Shown here: positions 12,861 to 23,475 of the stretch, in pieces
How positions within the stretch are numbered: position 1 is the stretch's first letter
How the letters are laid out: each line of letters starts with the position of its first letter
From: Leguminivora glycinivorella
Lineage: Eukaryota > Arthropoda > Insecta > Lepidoptera > Tortricidae
Assembly (NCBI RefSeq): GCF_023078275.1
Contig: NC_062982.1
Span: 7,886,501 to 7,950,500, forward strand
Length of the DNA stretch: 64,000 nt
Reading direction: 5' to 3'
Position numbers and translations under genes: made by a program
Notes under the pieces: model-generated
Told to the model about the DNA's origin: nothing
What the model saw: the letters and a program-made list of their open reading frames with translations, nothing else
Database searches by the model: none

Positions 12861-12954
12861 TTATTGGCGCAGCGACCCAAAATGAGTCTTGGCCTCTGAC
12901 ACGAGTGTACGCCAATCATCCCGATCCTTAGCGACGTCCCTCCAGTTGTATGCT
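12861..12954 (-). pseudogene. C-terminal tail of an RTE-like LINE ORF
   Basis: The minus strand reads NWRDVAKDRDDWRTLVSEAK then THFGSLRQ and a stop at 12861-12863. The pattern W..[VA]A.DR..W..LV.EAK is the C-terminal signature of endonuclease/reverse-transcriptase LINEs in moths; the copy at 49682-50005 has the same ending. Only about 30 codons remain, with no RT domain, so this is a 5'-truncated insertion. Confidence 0.65.
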
Positions 12955-13186
12955 TGGAGATCGTGTATATACATTCAGTCAAAAAAAAATTCAAAATCGG
13001 TCCAATAATGAGTAGATATCAAATAACAAACATTAAAAAAAAACAGACGAATTGAGATTTGGGCGGCGGTTAAAAAGGCGACAAATTTCACAAATGTTGG
13101 GCTCAACGGCTAATTGTCTTCATAAAACCTGTCCCTTCCTAAACCTTGACGTTGTTGGCGGAATCATCGACGAGCCATAACACTTA

Positions 13187-13870
13187 AAAATTTATTAAAG
13201 ATATAAGGGCGAAGGTTCTCGGCATCCAAGCTCTTAACAAGCTTGGAAGGCAAAACAAGGTGGAACTGGTATGGATACCGGGGCACGAAGGCTTCATTGG
13301 CAATGAAAATGCTGATGAACTTGCCAAGGCCGGATCTGAAGACAACTTCATAAGTCCGGAACCTTTTGTGGGCCTTTCACAAGGAACCATTAAAACGGCT
13401 ATGAAAGACCGAACAAAGGCTAATCACCAAAAAGAGTGGGATGCCCTGGTAAATCTGAAGCATTCAAAGCTCTTTATGCGGAGGGTTGACTCTGGATGGA
13501 GCAAAAAGCTAGGAAAGCTAGGCAAAAGACAACTCCAAATTATAACGGGGGTGTTCACAGGCCATTACGGGGTCAAAGGAATCTTGGCCAAGACGGGACA
13601 CGCTGACAACACGGATTGTCGCATGTGTGGAGGAGAGGAAGAGACCGTCAGACATCTAATGTGTGAATGTCACGCCCTCGCCAGACAAAGAATGAAGAAC
13701 TTTGGAGCAGGCTACCTGGTACCAAAGGACTTCAGAGACTACCCATGAGCCTCATCATCCGATACGTGGAGATGGTCGAGAAGCTCTTGAATAGCTGAAG
13801 GATCTTAGGATCGTAGGGGGTAGTGTATCCGGAAGGGCCCCCGCAGATTTAAGATAAGCTAAGGGCGAAG
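13187..13870 (+). pseudogene. 5'-truncated LINE: RNase H domain, zinc motif and 3'UTR
   Basis: The open frame runs from after a stop near 13184 to TGA at 13746-13748, about 187 codons. It holds the last RNase H motif, WIPGHEGFIGNENADELAKA (13272 on), with the usual H, N, E and D positions. A region of basic helices follows, then a cysteine/histidine motif CRMCGGEEETVRHLMCECHA (C-x2-C-x8-H-x3-C type) near the C-terminus. This is the C-terminal part of a non-LTR retrotransposon of an RNase H-carrying clade (I- or R1-like). The piece downstream to ~13870 (AAGGATCTTAGGATC...GGAAGGGCCCCCGC) looks like its 3'UTR. Endonuclease and reverse transcriptase are absent. The frame itself is undamaged, so the insertion may be fairly young. 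Confidence 0.8.
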
Positions 13871-14099
13871 GTTTGATTCCCTAAGAAAATTTGAATTTCG
13901 CGCCATTTTTAGTGCCAAGATTTGGTTGATTCGTTGATTCATGTATTCGAAAAAAATCTACTTAAGTTGCCAAAAAATTACACGTCATATTGGCCGGGGG
14001 GGGGAGGGGGTCCTGAAAATATCACCAAAGATCACCATGGGGGAGGGGGGGGTCTAAAATAAGCCAAAAACGTATGACGCGATTAATGGATGCCCCCTA

Positions 14100-15215
14100 A
14101 GGTACAGCGCGGCAAATATTGACTGGGGCCATTGTAACTGATCCGTTTTTGTTTTTTATCTTGCAGATTTTGTCTTTAGATATTAACTTCAGTGCACTTT
14201 TGAAGTGGAAGTATGAGTTAATTTCGCTCATGATTTTACCATGCCCACTTTATTTTACTGCACTTCATTCTTTCGTATTTTTATGTAGGCTTTCTAAAGA
14301 TACTTTAATATTTGCATACATATCAGAGTAATTCTAAAGATAGCAATCGCAAGTCTGCATATTTTAAGAGATTTACCGCAGGAAGTAGGTATACATTCTT
14401 TAAATAACGATGTAGTTCACTTTTAGACTGATGACATAACTGGTAAATTAAACTAATTTTTTTTAACCCCCTTGCATGGCAAAACACCCAAAAATTTCAT
14501 GCAATATTCGATACATTAAGAATTACAAAGTACAATGAATTCAGTGAATCGATCTAATAACGCAGTATTACTGAAATTGCATGCAAGTTCTTGGTCCGTC
14601 TAGGCGGGCCTTTATGATCTAGTCATTAAACCGTAGATCAAGCGGTATGTTATAAATACATAAATTATATAAAGTACACTCAGACCAAACAGATATAAAT
14701 TTACTTGGGCTTGCTAATGTAATGATTTCAATATGTTTGAAAAACCAAATAGGAATATTCAGAAATTCCGTATTGCAAATCGTGTACATACATTAAGAAA
14801 CGTTCATTTTAGATAACTTTAACTTTAAACAGGTAATAACTACGTAGCCTTCGATTTTACAACTTTGATATGTATTCATTTTAGAGCGGCCATTCTCAAC
14901 CTGCAAATCCTCTCTGGGGGCTCCGTGTGAATTTTGGACCTGATATGCAAACTCTCTTCCATAAAACCAAATATTCACCAATTTTTAAAAAATAAAAAAC
15001 AGTTCCATGTAATAATTGCACATTAGAATCTAGTGATTAGATTTGACTATCATGAGCATAAAATATTGCAATAAAAAAAATTAGTTTGTTTCAGTGTTTT
15101 ACTTTCTGTGTTTGAAAACCGCTGACCGTATTTCAGCATAAAATAGAAGCGTTTGTGTTTTGTCTTAAAATGGCGCTTGTAACATACACATAACAAGTAT
15201 CAATAATGTATTCTT
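14100..15215. other. Non-coding AT-rich DNA
   Basis: No gene or clear repeat seen. Weak chance ORFs only. Confidence 0.4.
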
Positions 15216-15217
15216 AG

Positions 15218-15519
15218 TAAGGGCCACTTGCACCTCCCGCTTAACACAAGGTTAATGGACTGTCAACTGTCAAATCCAATCCATACTAATATTATAAATG
15301 GGAAAGTGTGTGTGTCTGTTTGTTTGTCCGTCTTTCACGGCAAAACGGAGCGACGAATTGACGTGATTTTTTTAAGTGAAGATAGTTGAAGGGGTGGAGA
15401 GTGACATAGGCTACTTTTTGTCTCTTTCTAACGCGAGCGAAGCCGCGAGCAAATGCTAGTTCCATATAAAATGGTGGGTTAACCTCGTGTTTCATTTTCG
15501 GTGGTGCAAGTGACCCTAA
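15218..15519. mobile_element. MITE (TAAGGGCCACTTGCACC ends) split by a Helitron
   Basis: The left end TAAGGGCCACTTGCACC and right end GGTGCAAGTGACCCTAA are inverted repeats, and an intact relative lies at 63776-63881. Aligning the two shows that everything from about 15275 to 15459 is extra and is the Helitron listed separately. Without it this copy is about 117 bp, close to the 106 bp of the intact copy. Internal blocks CTGTCAAATCCAA and GGTGGGTTAAC match the relative in reverse complement. Confidence 0.8.
15275..15459 (+). mobile_element. Helitron-like element (Lep1 type)
   Basis: On the + strand it reads TCCATACTAATATTATAAAT (15280) ... AAAGTGTGTGTGTCTG, GACGGACAAA complement, GCGAGCGAAGCCGCGAGCAA and ends CTAG at 15456-15459, followed by T. 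A 5' TC and 3' CTAG inserted between A and T are Helitron hallmarks. There is a CG-rich hairpin-like block just before CTAG. It is about 185 bp, non-coding and non-autonomous. This copy carries TCCAA before TCCATAC, a small duplication or an alternative 5' end. Confidence 0.7.
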
Positions 15520-15599
15520 ATAGTAACATCACTAAGTTAGGTATGCCTATGCGGCTTTGCAGACAAATGTATAATTATTATCCAGATGAGTCGCGTTTT

Positions 15600-16040
15600 G
15601 TAACCATAGAGAATAAGCTACACCCAACGAAAACGGTGTAGCCGAACGGCAATGTGAAATATTAACGCAAACCATGAGTTCCGCAATCACACAGCAGTGT
15701 CAACTGCACTTACTGCCGATATCGTCTACTGCACCCAACCAAAACAAGCGGTAGCATCAGATAATGCAGGTAAATGTCAGTATAATGGGCATCGGCTATC
15801 GACGTGACGTTGAGTACGAAGCTAGATCCGCCCTTGTCTGCATCCAACCAAAATGGCGTCACCGAACGGTAAAACAAGTGAAATATGAACGTTAGTGATT
15901 ACCGTGAGTTCCGCAATCACATAGCAGTATCAACTGCACATACTGCCGATATCATCTACTGCACCCAACCAAAACAAGCGGTAGCATCAGATAATGCAGG
16001 TAAATGTCAGTATAATGGGCATCGGGTATCTCGACGAGAC
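15600..16040. repeat. Recent tandem duplication, 230-bp period
   Basis: GCACCCAACCAAAACAAGCG at 15731 recurs at 15961, and about 65 bases around it are identical, through ATAATGCAGGTAAATGTCAG and TATAATGGGCATCGG. The block GAGTTCCGCAATCACA upstream differs at four of about 53 sites. Each unit contains a sequence resembling a donor (GCAG|GTAAAT) but no sustained reading frame. The left boundary of unit 1 is near 15610 (CACCCAACGAAAACGG... versus CATCCAACCAAAATGG). Confidence 0.75.
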
Positions 16041-16327
16041 GCGCTTTGTTCCTGTGTCCGGTGTTGTGACGGTCCGTTGTTTCCGCTGCGGTGACAGCTT
16101 ACCCAGATTGTCCGCCATTTTGAAATGTTACTGGTAGACTATAATTCGTTATCTTTCTACGGGAAACATGAGAAGAGTGAACTTTAATTAAATGCAAGCA
16201 AAGTACTGTCTATCAAGCAACGTCGCCAAAATAGCTCTAGATATGAATGGATCGGATATTTCCGTGTCACAAGGGACGTTTTTGTTTGGCCTGATGTATT
16301 TTGAAAAAGTAACTGTTGACGTAAAAT

Positions 16328-16460
16328 GTGTCGCTTAGTTTCGAACTTGGGTAAATCTATTCAGCTTTAAGGTTGAATATATAAAAAATATAATATTGAT
16401 CTGAAAGATAATCAACTTTATAGCAGAATGGATTTACCCAAGTTTGAAGTTAAGTGACAC
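16328..16460. mobile_element. Foldback MITE
   Basis: GTGTCGCTTAGTTTCGAACT plus TGGGTAAATCTATTC at the left pairs with GAATGGATTTACCCA then AGTTTGAAGTTAAGTGACAC at the right. The AT-rich loop also partly pairs. Non-coding, 133 bp. Confidence 0.7.
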
Positions 16461-16622
16461 AAATAATGTTACCTATAGTCTGTTTGTAAAATGGCCATTG
16501 CTATTGTTTCAGGATAATAATAACTTTTCGTGCCGTATAATGCCTTGATAATTGTTTCATGACAATAATAAGCTTGTTTTCGTGCTAAGCGACGCATAAT
16601 GCCTTGTAACATTGTAAGTTAG

Positions 16623-16655
16623 TCGAACCCAGGACCGCGGCTTAGCAGGCATTAG
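16623..16655 (-). repeat. Fragment of the tRNA-headed SINE
   Basis: TCGAACCCAGGACCGCGGCT followed by TAGCAGGCA is the B-box segment of the family at 5534-5785. Nothing of the body or A-box remains. Confidence 0.55.
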
Positions 16656-17219
16656 TGTAACCTATGATTTTCGCAAAGTATATTAATTTTATACTAACGC
16701 TATTACACGCAACAGTTATCAAGCCACGTAATTGGTTAGCAAGCCTGCCCGCGGCTATAACTCCCGTGTTTTAATAAATGCAGACTAGTCTTTGCTTCCA
16801 ACCGACTAGTATACGCGTGGACTTTGATAGCAAGTATCTGTAAGGGTTTAAAGTCGCTGTTATACTGGTTATAGCTGTCAAACGCTCATCTGAGTCCATT
16901 AGGCATGAAAATGCAGGGTTTCAACGTGTATTCCAATCTCTCACCGAGCTCTAGCGAGTCGCACGCTTAGGGAAAACATCTGACCTTCTAGAAATAGAAA
17001 TAATTTCATTTGATATAGAATCAGATCTGTAGCACCTACTCCTACTTATTGCAGATCGAATATTTTTTACCTATGACTAGCGGTTTTTATCAAAGACTTA
17101 GTCAAAGACGTCAACTGATGCACGTTTGCAAGCGCCTATGCTTACCTTACTATCAACCATCGCGCATTTTAACAATTTGAATTTGATTTTAAAACGTGAG
17201 TAGCACTGTGGCTTTTCAA

Positions 17220-17580
17220 CACATATTTAAAAATATATCTCACGAAAATTTAACTTCGATAACATTTCAACATGATTCATAATGACGTGCCGCTCACGAT
17301 AGGCGCGAAGTTCAAAGAAGTTGAGATGTAATTTTCTACTAGAAGGCCGTACCAGCAAATCTTGAAAATACTTATTAAACGTAGACTTATCAGTACCTGT
17401 ACCTACAGAAAATTCACTTATACCGCCACATGTTGTTGGAATAACGCCTCCAGGCTTCCGGTGCGGCGGAGCGTTAGAATTCAACTTATCGCCCTGACAA
17501 CCCGCTGCCAACAAGCCCTACTGGTTGAAACGTTAGGTTCTTTACTCGTTATATAAATAAAACAATCTTTTCAAAAATAA
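17220..17580. repeat. Unclassified repeat-like segment with low-complexity tail
   Basis: 17395-17560 (TACCGCCACATGTTGTTGGA... GCCCTGACAACCCGCTGCCA...) has higher GC than its surroundings and overlapping ORFs on both strands (17362-17556 plus, 17227-17514 minus). Neither has a domain I recognise. It looks like a decayed transposon piece; I cannot name the family. Confidence 0.3.
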
Positions 17581-17689
17581 AAATTATAATACAAAAAAAT
17601 TACTTTTTTTTAAAAAATACAAATGTAGGGTAGGCAGCCGAAAAGATTAAAAAATAGATCTCAGGAGTAAGTCCGAACAATTTAGATCG

Positions 17690-17995
17690 AGCTCGCATTC
17701 ACTTGAAGACGCTTTAGAACGAGTGGCACTTCCCTGACTATCACTCGGTGAAGCAGCGGAAGGCGCGCATGGCAAGGTGTGACGTCACTTCTTCCCGGTG
17801 TTCAGGGTGCGGCAGAGCAGTAGGTGGTCTCCGGAGCCAGTGTTGGGTGGTAGGTGGTAGGTCCCCTGGAATTCGTTATTATTGGACGTTTAGTGAAATG
17901 TCCGATTTTGCGTTACTGCCTGCGACATTCTGCCTTATGAAGTAAAAGCGCCAAGTGGGAAGTGCAGAAAGCAGGAAGGCACGCTCAAAGCATTA
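17690..17995. other. GC-richer segment of unknown origin
   Basis: GAGCTCGCATTCACTTGAAG...GGCGCGCATGGCAAGGTGTG ACGTCA... contains one TGACGTCA-like site and a 65-codon ORF without motifs. It may be a retroelement 3' region or a fossil regulatory stretch. Confidence 0.2.
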
Positions 17996-18514
17996 AATAG
18001 TGATCAGAGATGTGGTGGTAGCATACAAAATCAGCTTTGTTATATGGGTATGCACTTATGCAGTTTTATTGTTTTTCTCTAATTCTATATGACATGGAAT
18101 GTACATTTAAAACTCATTCTGTTAAGCAATAGCAACTAAGTGTCGCAATGAATACACTTAAACTAATTAACATTTGCATGAAAATTGCAAATCATGATTT
18201 CACTTTTAGTAAAGTGGGTAGAAATTAATTACGCTAAAGAACAAAGATACCTGTAGCTCACAATTACAGCGCTTAGGCATAATGAAAGGCTACTACTTAT
18301 ATAAAAGGAATAAATCACCTGCTATTTTAGGAAGGATTAACACAGTAAAGATGAAATAATTACTTACAAGCTATAAAATATAAAATATTTTTTGCAACAC
18401 TCACCCGAGCGGGGGAAAACACTCACACACGAATTAAATTAGGTTCTCATGTTTAGATGAATGTAAAACCCTTCGAACGCCATCGTCCGAGAGTGCCTTT
18501 TTTAAAAAAATAAA

Positions 18515-18665
18515 ATAAGTGGAGCGGGCAACTCGCGTCGCCGCGCCGATCCAAATGGACGAGGCCTATCCGTTAGTCCCCTCCGCGCCCCGCGGTGACG
18601 TTACATACTGGTTGTACGATCTTTAAACGCCTATATCGCCGTGCGTGTGGACTTACGTTTGTCAT
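18515..18665. promoter_or_regulatory. CpG-rich patch, possible promoter
   Basis: GGGCAACTCGCGTCGCCGCG CCGATCC...CTCCGCGCCCCGCGGTGACG is strongly CpG-rich in an AT-rich setting. A TGACGTTA site lies at its edge and an initiator-like TTCAGTATTC at about 18675. It sits upstream of the supervillin-like exons on the + strand, but no exon can be tied to it. A TE-derived origin is possible. Confidence 0.25.
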
Positions 18666-18999
18666 CAAGTCAACTTCAGTATTCGGTCAGGCGTTATTTC
18701 TATTGAAATTTATTAGGTTAAAAAGGAACTTCCTTTACGCCTTCCGTGACAGGACTGATTATTCAAGAAGCGTTAAAACGCTAACGTTACATGGTTTATG
18801 CTGACTTTCCATTTCCTATAGAACTATCGGGGAATTAATGTAGGCTTTAAGCTGATAAATATTACGAAATAAGAAGTATAAACTTCACTCATTCAAACAG
18901 GCCTCTTTAATCATAAGCGTTACTTTTGACTCAGAAAGACCCGATCCATGTAGATCTAATACTTAAATGAAAATGAGATAATACACCTGAGACTGACAG

Positions 19000-19254
19000 G
19001 ATTAGAAACTCCATCTTGCGCTCCAAAACCAAAGTAGCCGACGTAGCCCTGACAGCCGCATGCCAAACGACCTGTGGGCCAAGAAAAGTACCGAATGGAC
19101 ACCAAACATAGTGCGGCGTGACGGCAGACCGCGAAGGAGATGGCGGCACGATCTTGACGTCTTTCGAAAAGATTGGCCAAACATTGCCTTAAACCGAGAC
19201 GTGTGGAAGAAAGAGAGGGAGGCCTTTGCCCAGCAGTGGGACACAACAGGCTAA
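19000..19254 (+). pseudogene. C-terminal tail of a LINE ORF, frameshifted
   Basis: The frame from 19060 reads MPNDLWAKKSTEWTPNIVRR then DGRPRRRWRHDLD...W..EREAFAQQWDTTG and stops at 19252-19254. The order W..R.G.GRP..RW.DDL...W...A.DR..W...EEAF.QQW is the C-terminal pattern of endonuclease/RT LINEs. Just upstream, in another frame, RSKTKVADVALTAA continues the same protein (the segment that normally precedes KW.WAGH). So a small deletion has shifted the frame near 19060. No RT domain remains. Confidence 0.7.
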
Positions 19255-19259
19255 CAAAT

Positions 19260-20720
19260 AAATACCTAAATAACGCCTGAGATTCATTAGTATACCGTAC
19301 TTTTATAGCTCTCGTTTTGATAACATAGAAGAGTTTGATAAAATACAGTTCGGAGACAAAAATTGAAGACGCTTTACATATTATTACATGTAATTACTTT
19401 TACATCGTGCAGACAGACAAAAAAGCAGCAGCACAGCAGTAAGCAAATACCTCTATAATTATTAGTACCTACACTAAAGTGTATGGCTATTAATTATGAA
19501 TTAACAAAAATTTTAATACAGGATCAGCCCGCTTGCAACCGTTATTTTTTATGGAATTCATACGCATAATCGTAATTCAAATTTATTTTTACTGCCACCT
19601 AAAATTAACCTTCATCTTCACACCCCGTAATTAAAATAGTAAACACAGCCTTCTCTCCGTTTTTATCATAAATCCTTCCCCGGTTTTCAAAAACCCACTA
19701 ATAACCTGTCACTTTAATAAACTGCCAACTCTTAGTCCGGAAGACTTGTCCTTACCTTTTCAACTATCTCTAAAGCACAGAAAAAACATCCTTAGCATGC
19801 TGCAGTAAGGTTTCTTTAAATGCGAAGGATATAAGGAGTAAACTTATCTTTCATTGCGAGAGTAGACGTCTGGGGTTTTTAATCTCTGCTTTTCCTCATT
19901 TTAGAGATGGCGATGGCGGCCTGTCTTAATCAAGAGCCCTTGGGGCAACCTGTGCTCAGGCACGCATCCCGAGCCGTAGACGTTTAAGAATATACCTATA
20001 TCTACCGCTAAGTTTCTTTATAACTTGCTTGCATACGCTCTGGAGCTTCTTTGTACTTTGTACGTGCAAGCTTGGGAGTTATCTTTCAAGTATTTTTTGT
20101 GCTCTTTCAGCTGTAAAGTGAAAAACCTTTTTCAAGTCCTTAATTAGCAGCTCAACGGTAGGCTTGAGATGAGCACTACCACATGAAGGTTAGTTGTTGA
20201 TTAAGAAAGGTATCCTAATAAGGAGCTTTTGTTATGTGCATGTGTGGATTGACTACGCGCGCGCGATCGCATTAACAGATGCGCCTGACAAAACAGAAGA
20301 GCAATAAGTCATCTGTCGTAATATATTGTGCACCTTTGCAACAGGCGTTCACCATAATTGAAACGCGTTTCCGCTCGACTCGATAAATCCCTACAGAGGG
20401 TGCAGACACTCATTATGAACGGAATGTATCATTAGTCGCCTCAACATACAGACCACGTCTTTCAATACCTCAGTAATAACGATCGTGACTGCCGGGAACG
20501 CCAGACGTCGCTTTATGTAAAATAAACTGAAATCTGAGGAATATTCCGGAAAGCTTGTCGCCAGCCAGACTTGCTGAGCATTCGGGTAAACATATTTCGC
20601 ATATTCAGCTTCTTCACCCGAGTAGTTTCAATTTTCCTCATGCTAGTTTCTCAACCCCGTCTGATTGTTCACTTCGAACGATTGTTTTCGCGGCCTATAA
20701 AGAAAGCGTACGGTCGCCAT
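19260..20720. other. Non-coding DNA
   Basis: I see nothing certain. 20555-20786 has overlapping short ORFs without motifs. Confidence 0.4.
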
Positions 20721-20723
20721 CTG

Positions 20724-20831
20724 ATATATCGGAGCGGGCAAAGTGGTCATAAATATGGAAACACGCCTTTATTACCTAAGCATTGAAGTGCTTGTTTATA
20801 TTTGTGACCTTTTTCCCTGCTCCGATATATC
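20724..20831. mobile_element. Foldback MITE (ATATATCGGAGCGGGCAAAG)
   Basis: ATATATCGGAGCGGGCAAAG..GGTCATAAATAT at the left pairs with ATATTTGTGACC..TTTTCCCTGCTCCGATATAT at the right. AACACGCCTTTATTACCTAA forms the loop side. It is about 108 bp and non-coding. Confidence 0.7.
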
Positions 20832-21603
20832 TGCCGGCGCCTGTACGGATTTTTCTTGCTATTTCCCCCCGTCTAGACTGCTTGCTGAATTCGCTGTTGC
20901 CGTATTATTATTTTTTTGTTATATAAAATGTTACCCTCCTGTTTTCCTCATCATTACACGTTTCCTCCCGGTTTATGCGGCTTAAGTTTTCCTGTTCTTT
21001 GTACAAATCTCTTAAAGCAGTTTAGCGTTTACGTGAAAATAAAATCACGCTTCCTTTCTTTATTTTGTAAATTTTCTTTCATCATTTTAAGGGAAAAGCT
21101 GACATGCCAGAACATAATGTTACATTATACGCCGTGTGAAAAATCTGCGGGCCTATCGTGTACATGCACAATGCTTTTAAATCGTTTTTGAAGTTTTAAC
21201 TGACCGCATAATTTTGTAATGAGTGTAATGACAGAAAAATGTCTGCAATTTGACAACATCGGTATTCGAGATTAGAGCCTGTGAAATCTATTTTTTGTTT
21301 TCATTCTTCAATAGCAAGCATATATAGGCATAATTTTGTATCATAAACATTTTATCGACTCAGTAGTATCGCACATTATTTCGCACCATTTTCCATAATT
21401 TACCACACTAATAGTCGCACTTTATCATTTTGGCATCGCTTTCCATAATTTACTGCACTATTTATATCCACCCCCACAGGCCCACCCTAACGAATCCCCT
21501 GATTAGAAACCTTTGTAACCTGTTCCAAGTAGCTGAAAAGAACCCTACGAATGTGCTTTCTAAGTTATTGGCTGTAGGGAGAGGTAATTAACACCCGACA
21601 TTA

Positions 21604-21740
21604 CCATATGTGACTTTCTACCGCATAAGGATCCTTATCCTTCGTCTGCAAAAGGAAGAATCTCTGTTGGAATTTCGGTTGAACAAGACCTTCAAGCTCT
21701 TAAAGTATAAGGACTCTTCCCTCTGGGAAAGTCACATATG
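21604..21740. mobile_element. Foldback element (CCATATGTGACTTTC ends)
   Basis: ACCATATGTGACTTTC (21604) pairs with GAAAGTCACATATGG (21727-21741). Inner blocks AAGGATCCTTATCCTT and AAGTATAAGGACTCTT pair imperfectly, as do GAAGAATCTCTG and its mirror. Non-coding. Confidence 0.5.
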
Positions 21741-22479
21741 GGGATGGAAGATGGATGAGTGTAAACAAACGAATGTTCGTCTGATGAGTTGTCTTTTTGC
21801 TTTGAGCTAATTATTTGGATGTTGATTAAAACTCGTGTGATTGTGGATGTATGATGACAAAAAACGAGTAATATGAATATTGTCTTCTTAAATGTAGGAT
21901 TGTAAAGCCTGACCTGACTGAGAAATATATGATTACGCGCCATGTTGCGGAAATTAATTAGAAATATTAGAACTATTTTCTTCATACTATTAATAGTTGT
22001 TTTTCATATTTTGTTTGCTTATCTTTGCGTTACGTGTTATCATGTGCACTGCTTCATGATGAACCCTATCGAAATGCAAAATGCATTGCCCAGAACACAT
22101 GTATTTCTACCAAATATTGCTTGCTCTTCACTAAATCCAATCATTCACTTCCTATGCGTCACACTAAACATAACACATTGGCAGCTAAACTTACCTATTC
22201 ATCCCTCAAACTGTCCTATTTCACACACACGACTTGAATCCATTTAGAGCAGTGCATTAGTTCCAGCTGTATGGAAGTTGCGGAAGCGTCCCAGTTGTCA
22301 TTGTCGGCAAACTGTTGCCGGAGTTGTGGGAAAGCTTTTACATTATCTAGGACGAGAGAGCGTTCTGGAATACGACAATTAGGAAGGGAAAAGTGGTGGT
22401 TGAAATGTGATTTATGAGTATTTGGTACACCAAACGAATGATCATTCCGGTGTGGCGGTAACTTACGTATACATAGATG

Positions 22480-22516
22480 TTTGACAAATCATGAGTTAGT
22501 CTCATGATTTGTCAAA
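22480..22516. repeat. Perfect 16-bp hairpin, 5-base loop
   Basis: TTTGACAAATCATGAG, loop TTAGT, CTCATGATTTGTCAAA. All 16 pairs are Watson-Crick. The flanks do not extend the stem. Confidence 0.8.
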
Positions 22517-22667
22517 GGAAGGTATGTTCTTTTTTATTGTCATTAACATGCTACAACTTTCATACAATATTAATTGATAGTCGCTTGACCAACTATTGCA
22601 ATTTAGCGAAAATTGGATGCAAGCTTTTGATCCATCTAAATGGGTCTAAACTCTTCTTTATATACAA

Positions 22668-22808
22668 CTAGCTTTTGCTCGCGGCTTCGCTCGCGTTAGA
22701 AAGAGACAAAAAGTAACCTATGTCACTTTCCATCCTTTCAACTATCTGCACTTAAAAATCACGTCATTTCGTCGCTCCGTTTTGCCGTGAAAGACGGACA
22801 AACAAACA

Positions 22809-22847
<39 letters not shown>

Positions 22848-22872
22848 TTTCCCATTTATAATATTAGTATGA
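22668..22872 (-). mobile_element. Helitron-like element (Lep1 type) with expanded CA repeat
   Basis: It starts CTAGCTTTTGCTCGCGGCTT and ends TTATAATATTAGTAT; on the minus strand this is a TC...CTAG Helitron. The CACACA tract that is only a few units long in other copies is expanded here to about 22 CA units (22799-22845). Confidence 0.7.
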
Positions 22873-23211
22873 TTATGCATATACATTGTATATTTAAGTG
22901 TGTAAAATGAAAGCAGCAACGATGTCCACGTCCCTAGTTACAGTTTAACACTTCCATAAAGAAAAGTATTCAGGATGTTCTGTCAATATATTTCATGTGT
23001 ATGTTTCCTTTGTTTAGACGGGTTACCTTTCTACCCTCGTCACAGGTGGAAGGTTCCGAAACGTGTGAGATAACATTCAATGTTTAGACAGACGTGCAGG
23101 AAATATTCATGGTAAATGACAGGTTCTGAATAGGCTGAAGTCTATGGAATTACTCAATAGTTATGGTCCATTAAAAGGTATTGCTTTTTATCTTTAGAAA
23201 TACTATAAATA

Positions 23212-23475
23212 AATAATAAATAAATAAATAAATAAATATTATAGGACATTCTTACACTGATTGACTGAGGCCCACGGTAAGCTCAAGAAGGCTTGTGCTG
23301 TGGGTACTCAGACAACGATATATATAATATATAAATACTTATATACATAGAAAACATCCATGACTTAGGAACAAATATCTGCGCTCATCACACAAATAAA
23401 TGCCCTTACCGGGATTCGAACCCGGGACCGCGGCGCAGCAGGCAGGGTAACTACCGACTGCGCCAGACCGGTCGT
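23212..23475 (-). mobile_element. tRNA-derived SINE, GACCGGTCTGGC family
   Basis: The tRNA head is at the right (A-box mirror GCGCCAGACCGGTC, B-box mirror GGGATTCGAACCCGGGACCG). The body runs leftwards to an (AAAT)n tail at 23212-23235. The small ORF at 23365-23619 is inside it. Confidence 0.85.

Larger units (their letters stand above)
12019..14099. mobile_element. Composite DNA element with ~30-bp inverted ends
   Basis: The left end GGGGGCGTCCATTAATCGCG (from 12021) continues TCATAC and pairs with GTATGACGCGATTAATGGAT then GCCCCCT at the right (14072-14098). Inside each end is a G-run block followed by ATCACCAAAGATCACCATGG or a near copy. So both subterminal regions are also mirrored. The 2.1 kb between them contains a tandem duplication (12612-12826), an RTE tail (12861-12954) and a 5'-truncated RNase H LINE (13187-13870). 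I see no transposase, so this is a non-autonomous element that was later invaded, or two neighbouring copies in opposite orientation. Confidence 0.65.

Noticed and set aside
15671..15755. Short ORF MSSAITQQCQ... in the tandem duplication
   Set aside because: The second unit lacks the ATG (GTG instead) and the frame stops before the donor-like site.
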